Source of the DNA: MGBC163016 sp964462135
GTDB lineage: Bacteria > Actinomycetota > Coriobacteriia > Coriobacteriales > Eggerthellaceae
Length of the DNA stretch: 6,165 bases
Assembly: GCA_964462135.1 (NCBI GenBank)
Contig: CAYWWK010000043.1
Span: 1-6,165, forward strand
Reading direction: 5' to 3'
The notes below the pieces were generated by a model. The model was not told where the DNA came from. It saw nothing but the letters and a program-made list of their open reading frames with translations, and did no database searches. Made by a program: the position numbers and the translations under genes. Below, piece after piece: positions 5,585 through 6,165 of the stretch. Numbering within the stretch: the stretch's first letter is position 1; each line of letters starts with the position of its first letter.

Positions 5585-5917
5585 TCATAACCCCAGCTCT
5601 TCTTCGCCCCACTGCTTTATGGCGAGCAGAATGGGCACGAAGCTTTCACCCTGTTTTGTCAGCTTGTACTCGACGCGCGGCGGCACCTCGCCAAAGTCAG
5701 TGCGCACGAGGAAACCATCATCCACGAGTTCCTTGAGCTGCTTGGAGAGTGTCGACTCGGAGATGTTGCCGATGCAGCGCCGAAGTTGTCCGAAATGCCT
5801 TACATCTTTGAGCGCAACGTAGAAGAGTATCTCGATTTTCCACTTGCCGCCGATCATGCGCTGAAGCGTGGAAACCGACTTGCAGCGTTCTATCTCTTCG
5901 CCCCGCCTTCTTGCCAT
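5585..5917 (-). CDS. HxlR family winged-helix transcriptional regulator
   Basis: A 110-residue MarR-like winged-helix protein of the HxlR (YodB/HypR) type. Family hallmarks are GGKWKIEILFYVAL (helix 1 into 2), RHFGQLRRCIGNISESTLSK (recognition region), LKELVDDGFLVRTDF, and the wing VPPRVEYKLTKQGESF. Cys12, in ERCKSVSTLQ, lies where related HxlR proteins have their redox- or electrophile-sensing cysteine, so thiol sensing is plausible but inferred. The ATG at 5917 is preferred because AGGAG (5930-5926) is 8 nt upstream. A TTG at 5941 in frame lies before that site, within the dyad at 5933-5954. Length is usual for the family. It heads a probable two-gene unit with the helical-repeat protein and is divergent from the radical SAM gene. 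Confidence 0.92.
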   Translation of the reverse strand: MARRRGEEIERCKSVSTLQRMIGGKWKIEILFYVALKDVRHFGQLRRCIGNISESTLSKQLKELVDDGFLVRTDFGEVPPRVEYKLTKQGESFVPILLAIKQWGEEELGL

Positions 5918-5932
5918 AAACCCAACTCCTAT

Positions 5933-5954
5933 GTACTGCAAAAAATATCAGTAC
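5933..5954. promoter_or_regulatory. GTACTG-N10-CAGTAC dyad, candidate HxlR operator
   Basis: GTACTG (5933-5938) and CAGTAC (5949-5954) are perfect inverted arms around CAAAAAATAT. HxlR-family dimers are known to bind dyads with TAC/GTA-type arms separated by an AT-rich centre, and this one lies 15 nt upstream of the HxlR ATG. Binding here would repress HxlR and might affect the divergent radical SAM gene. I could not place convincing -35/-10 boxes for either direction. Confidence 0.55.
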
Positions 5955-6034
5955 TTCCAATTCTAAAGCTTCATTTGCATGATGGATGCAGAAAGCCTAA
6001 TCGTCATATGGAAATCTGAAGCAAGGAGCATATC

Positions 6035-6165
6035 ATGCATTACACAGGAACCATCTGGAGACCACCTTATGAGGCTGATTCACTCATCTTGGAAGCGACT
6101 GCGGGTTGCACGCACCGCGCCTGCAAGTTCTGCACGCTCTACGACGAGCTTCCCTTCAAATTCAA
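6035..6165 (+). CDS. Radical SAM protein, N-terminal part (runs off the window)
   Basis: The ATG at 6035 follows AAGGAG (6023-6028) by 6 nt, an ideal ribosome binding site. The 43 visible residues begin MHYTGTIWRPPYEADSLILE and contain GCTHRACKFC (Cys25, Cys30, Cys33). The three cysteines would hold the 4Fe-4S cluster that cleaves S-adenosylmethionine. The spacing is CX4CX2C instead of the classic CX3CX2C; I recall close relatives with GCTHNKCKFC, so this appears to be a subfamily trait. LYDELPFKF after the motif also matches that group. The reaction it catalyses cannot be told from this part. It is divergent from the HxlR gene. Confidence 0.88.
   Translation, partial: MHYTGTIWRPPYEADSLILEATAGCTHRACKFCTLYDELPFKF

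Noticed and set aside
5976..5990. TGCAT-N5-ATGCA dyad upstream of the radical SAM gene
   Set aside because: Five-base arms are expected by chance and nothing else supports it.
1..6165. CRISPR arrays, tRNA or rRNA genes, toxin-antitoxin pairs, defence cassettes
   Set aside because: No direct-repeat arrays, cloverleaf-like sequences or recognised toxin genes were seen; the XRE and ATPase genes are convergent and not an operon, so they do not form a pair.

Overview
The window looks like a chromosomal segment from a GC-rich, Shine-Dalgarno-using anaerobe. My best guess is a Coriobacteriia (Eggerthellaceae-like) actinobacterium. This is inferred from base composition, gene families and the mix of small regulators; there is no rRNA or marker gene to prove it.

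Layout. Positions 1-79 hold the 3' end of an unrecognised plus-strand gene, closed by an intrinsic terminator (100-128). A sigma70-type promoter (164-192) then starts a leader of about 210 nt. The leader carries a 21-codon ORF with its own ribosome binding site (225-290) and a strong intrinsic terminator (355-390) that ends only 21 nt before a MATE-family efflux gene (412-1800). A small XRE-type regulator follows 19 nt later (1820-2074) and is closed by a second terminator almost identical in core sequence to the first. A perfect 30-bp inverted repeat (2195-2302) separates this unit from a convergent AAA/DUF4143-type ATPase on the minus strand (2330-3583). The ATPase promoter lies inside a 60-bp interrupted palindrome in a strikingly AT-rich spacer.

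Divergent from the ATPase is a TetR-type regulator (3777-4420) overlapping a flavodoxin-like gene (4407-5065). Both carry lesions. TetR has a -1 frameshift after about 12 codons. The flavodoxin gene has an in-frame TGA at a probable Trp codon plus a frameshift. This looks like a decaying two-gene redox operon, although the two frameshifts sit at or near short G/C runs and could be sequencing errors. On the minus strand follow an HxlR-type regulator (5585-5917) and a helical-repeat protein of the type often labelled 'SufBD protein' (5088-5546). Divergent from HxlR, the window ends inside a radical SAM gene (6035 onward). The shared intergenic region has a GTACTG-N10-CAGTAC dyad that is a plausible HxlR operator.

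How the genes relate. The region is a patchwork of small, separately regulated units: efflux plus XRE, orphan ATPase, TetR plus flavodoxin, HxlR plus helical-repeat protein, and radical SAM. Each has a dyad, hairpin or terminator near its promoter or end. The most notable things are the attenuator-like leader of the MATE gene, the palindromic promoter of the ATPase, the 30-bp perfect inverted repeat, and the broken TetR-flavodoxin pair. I found no CRISPR array, tRNA, rRNA or complete transposase.
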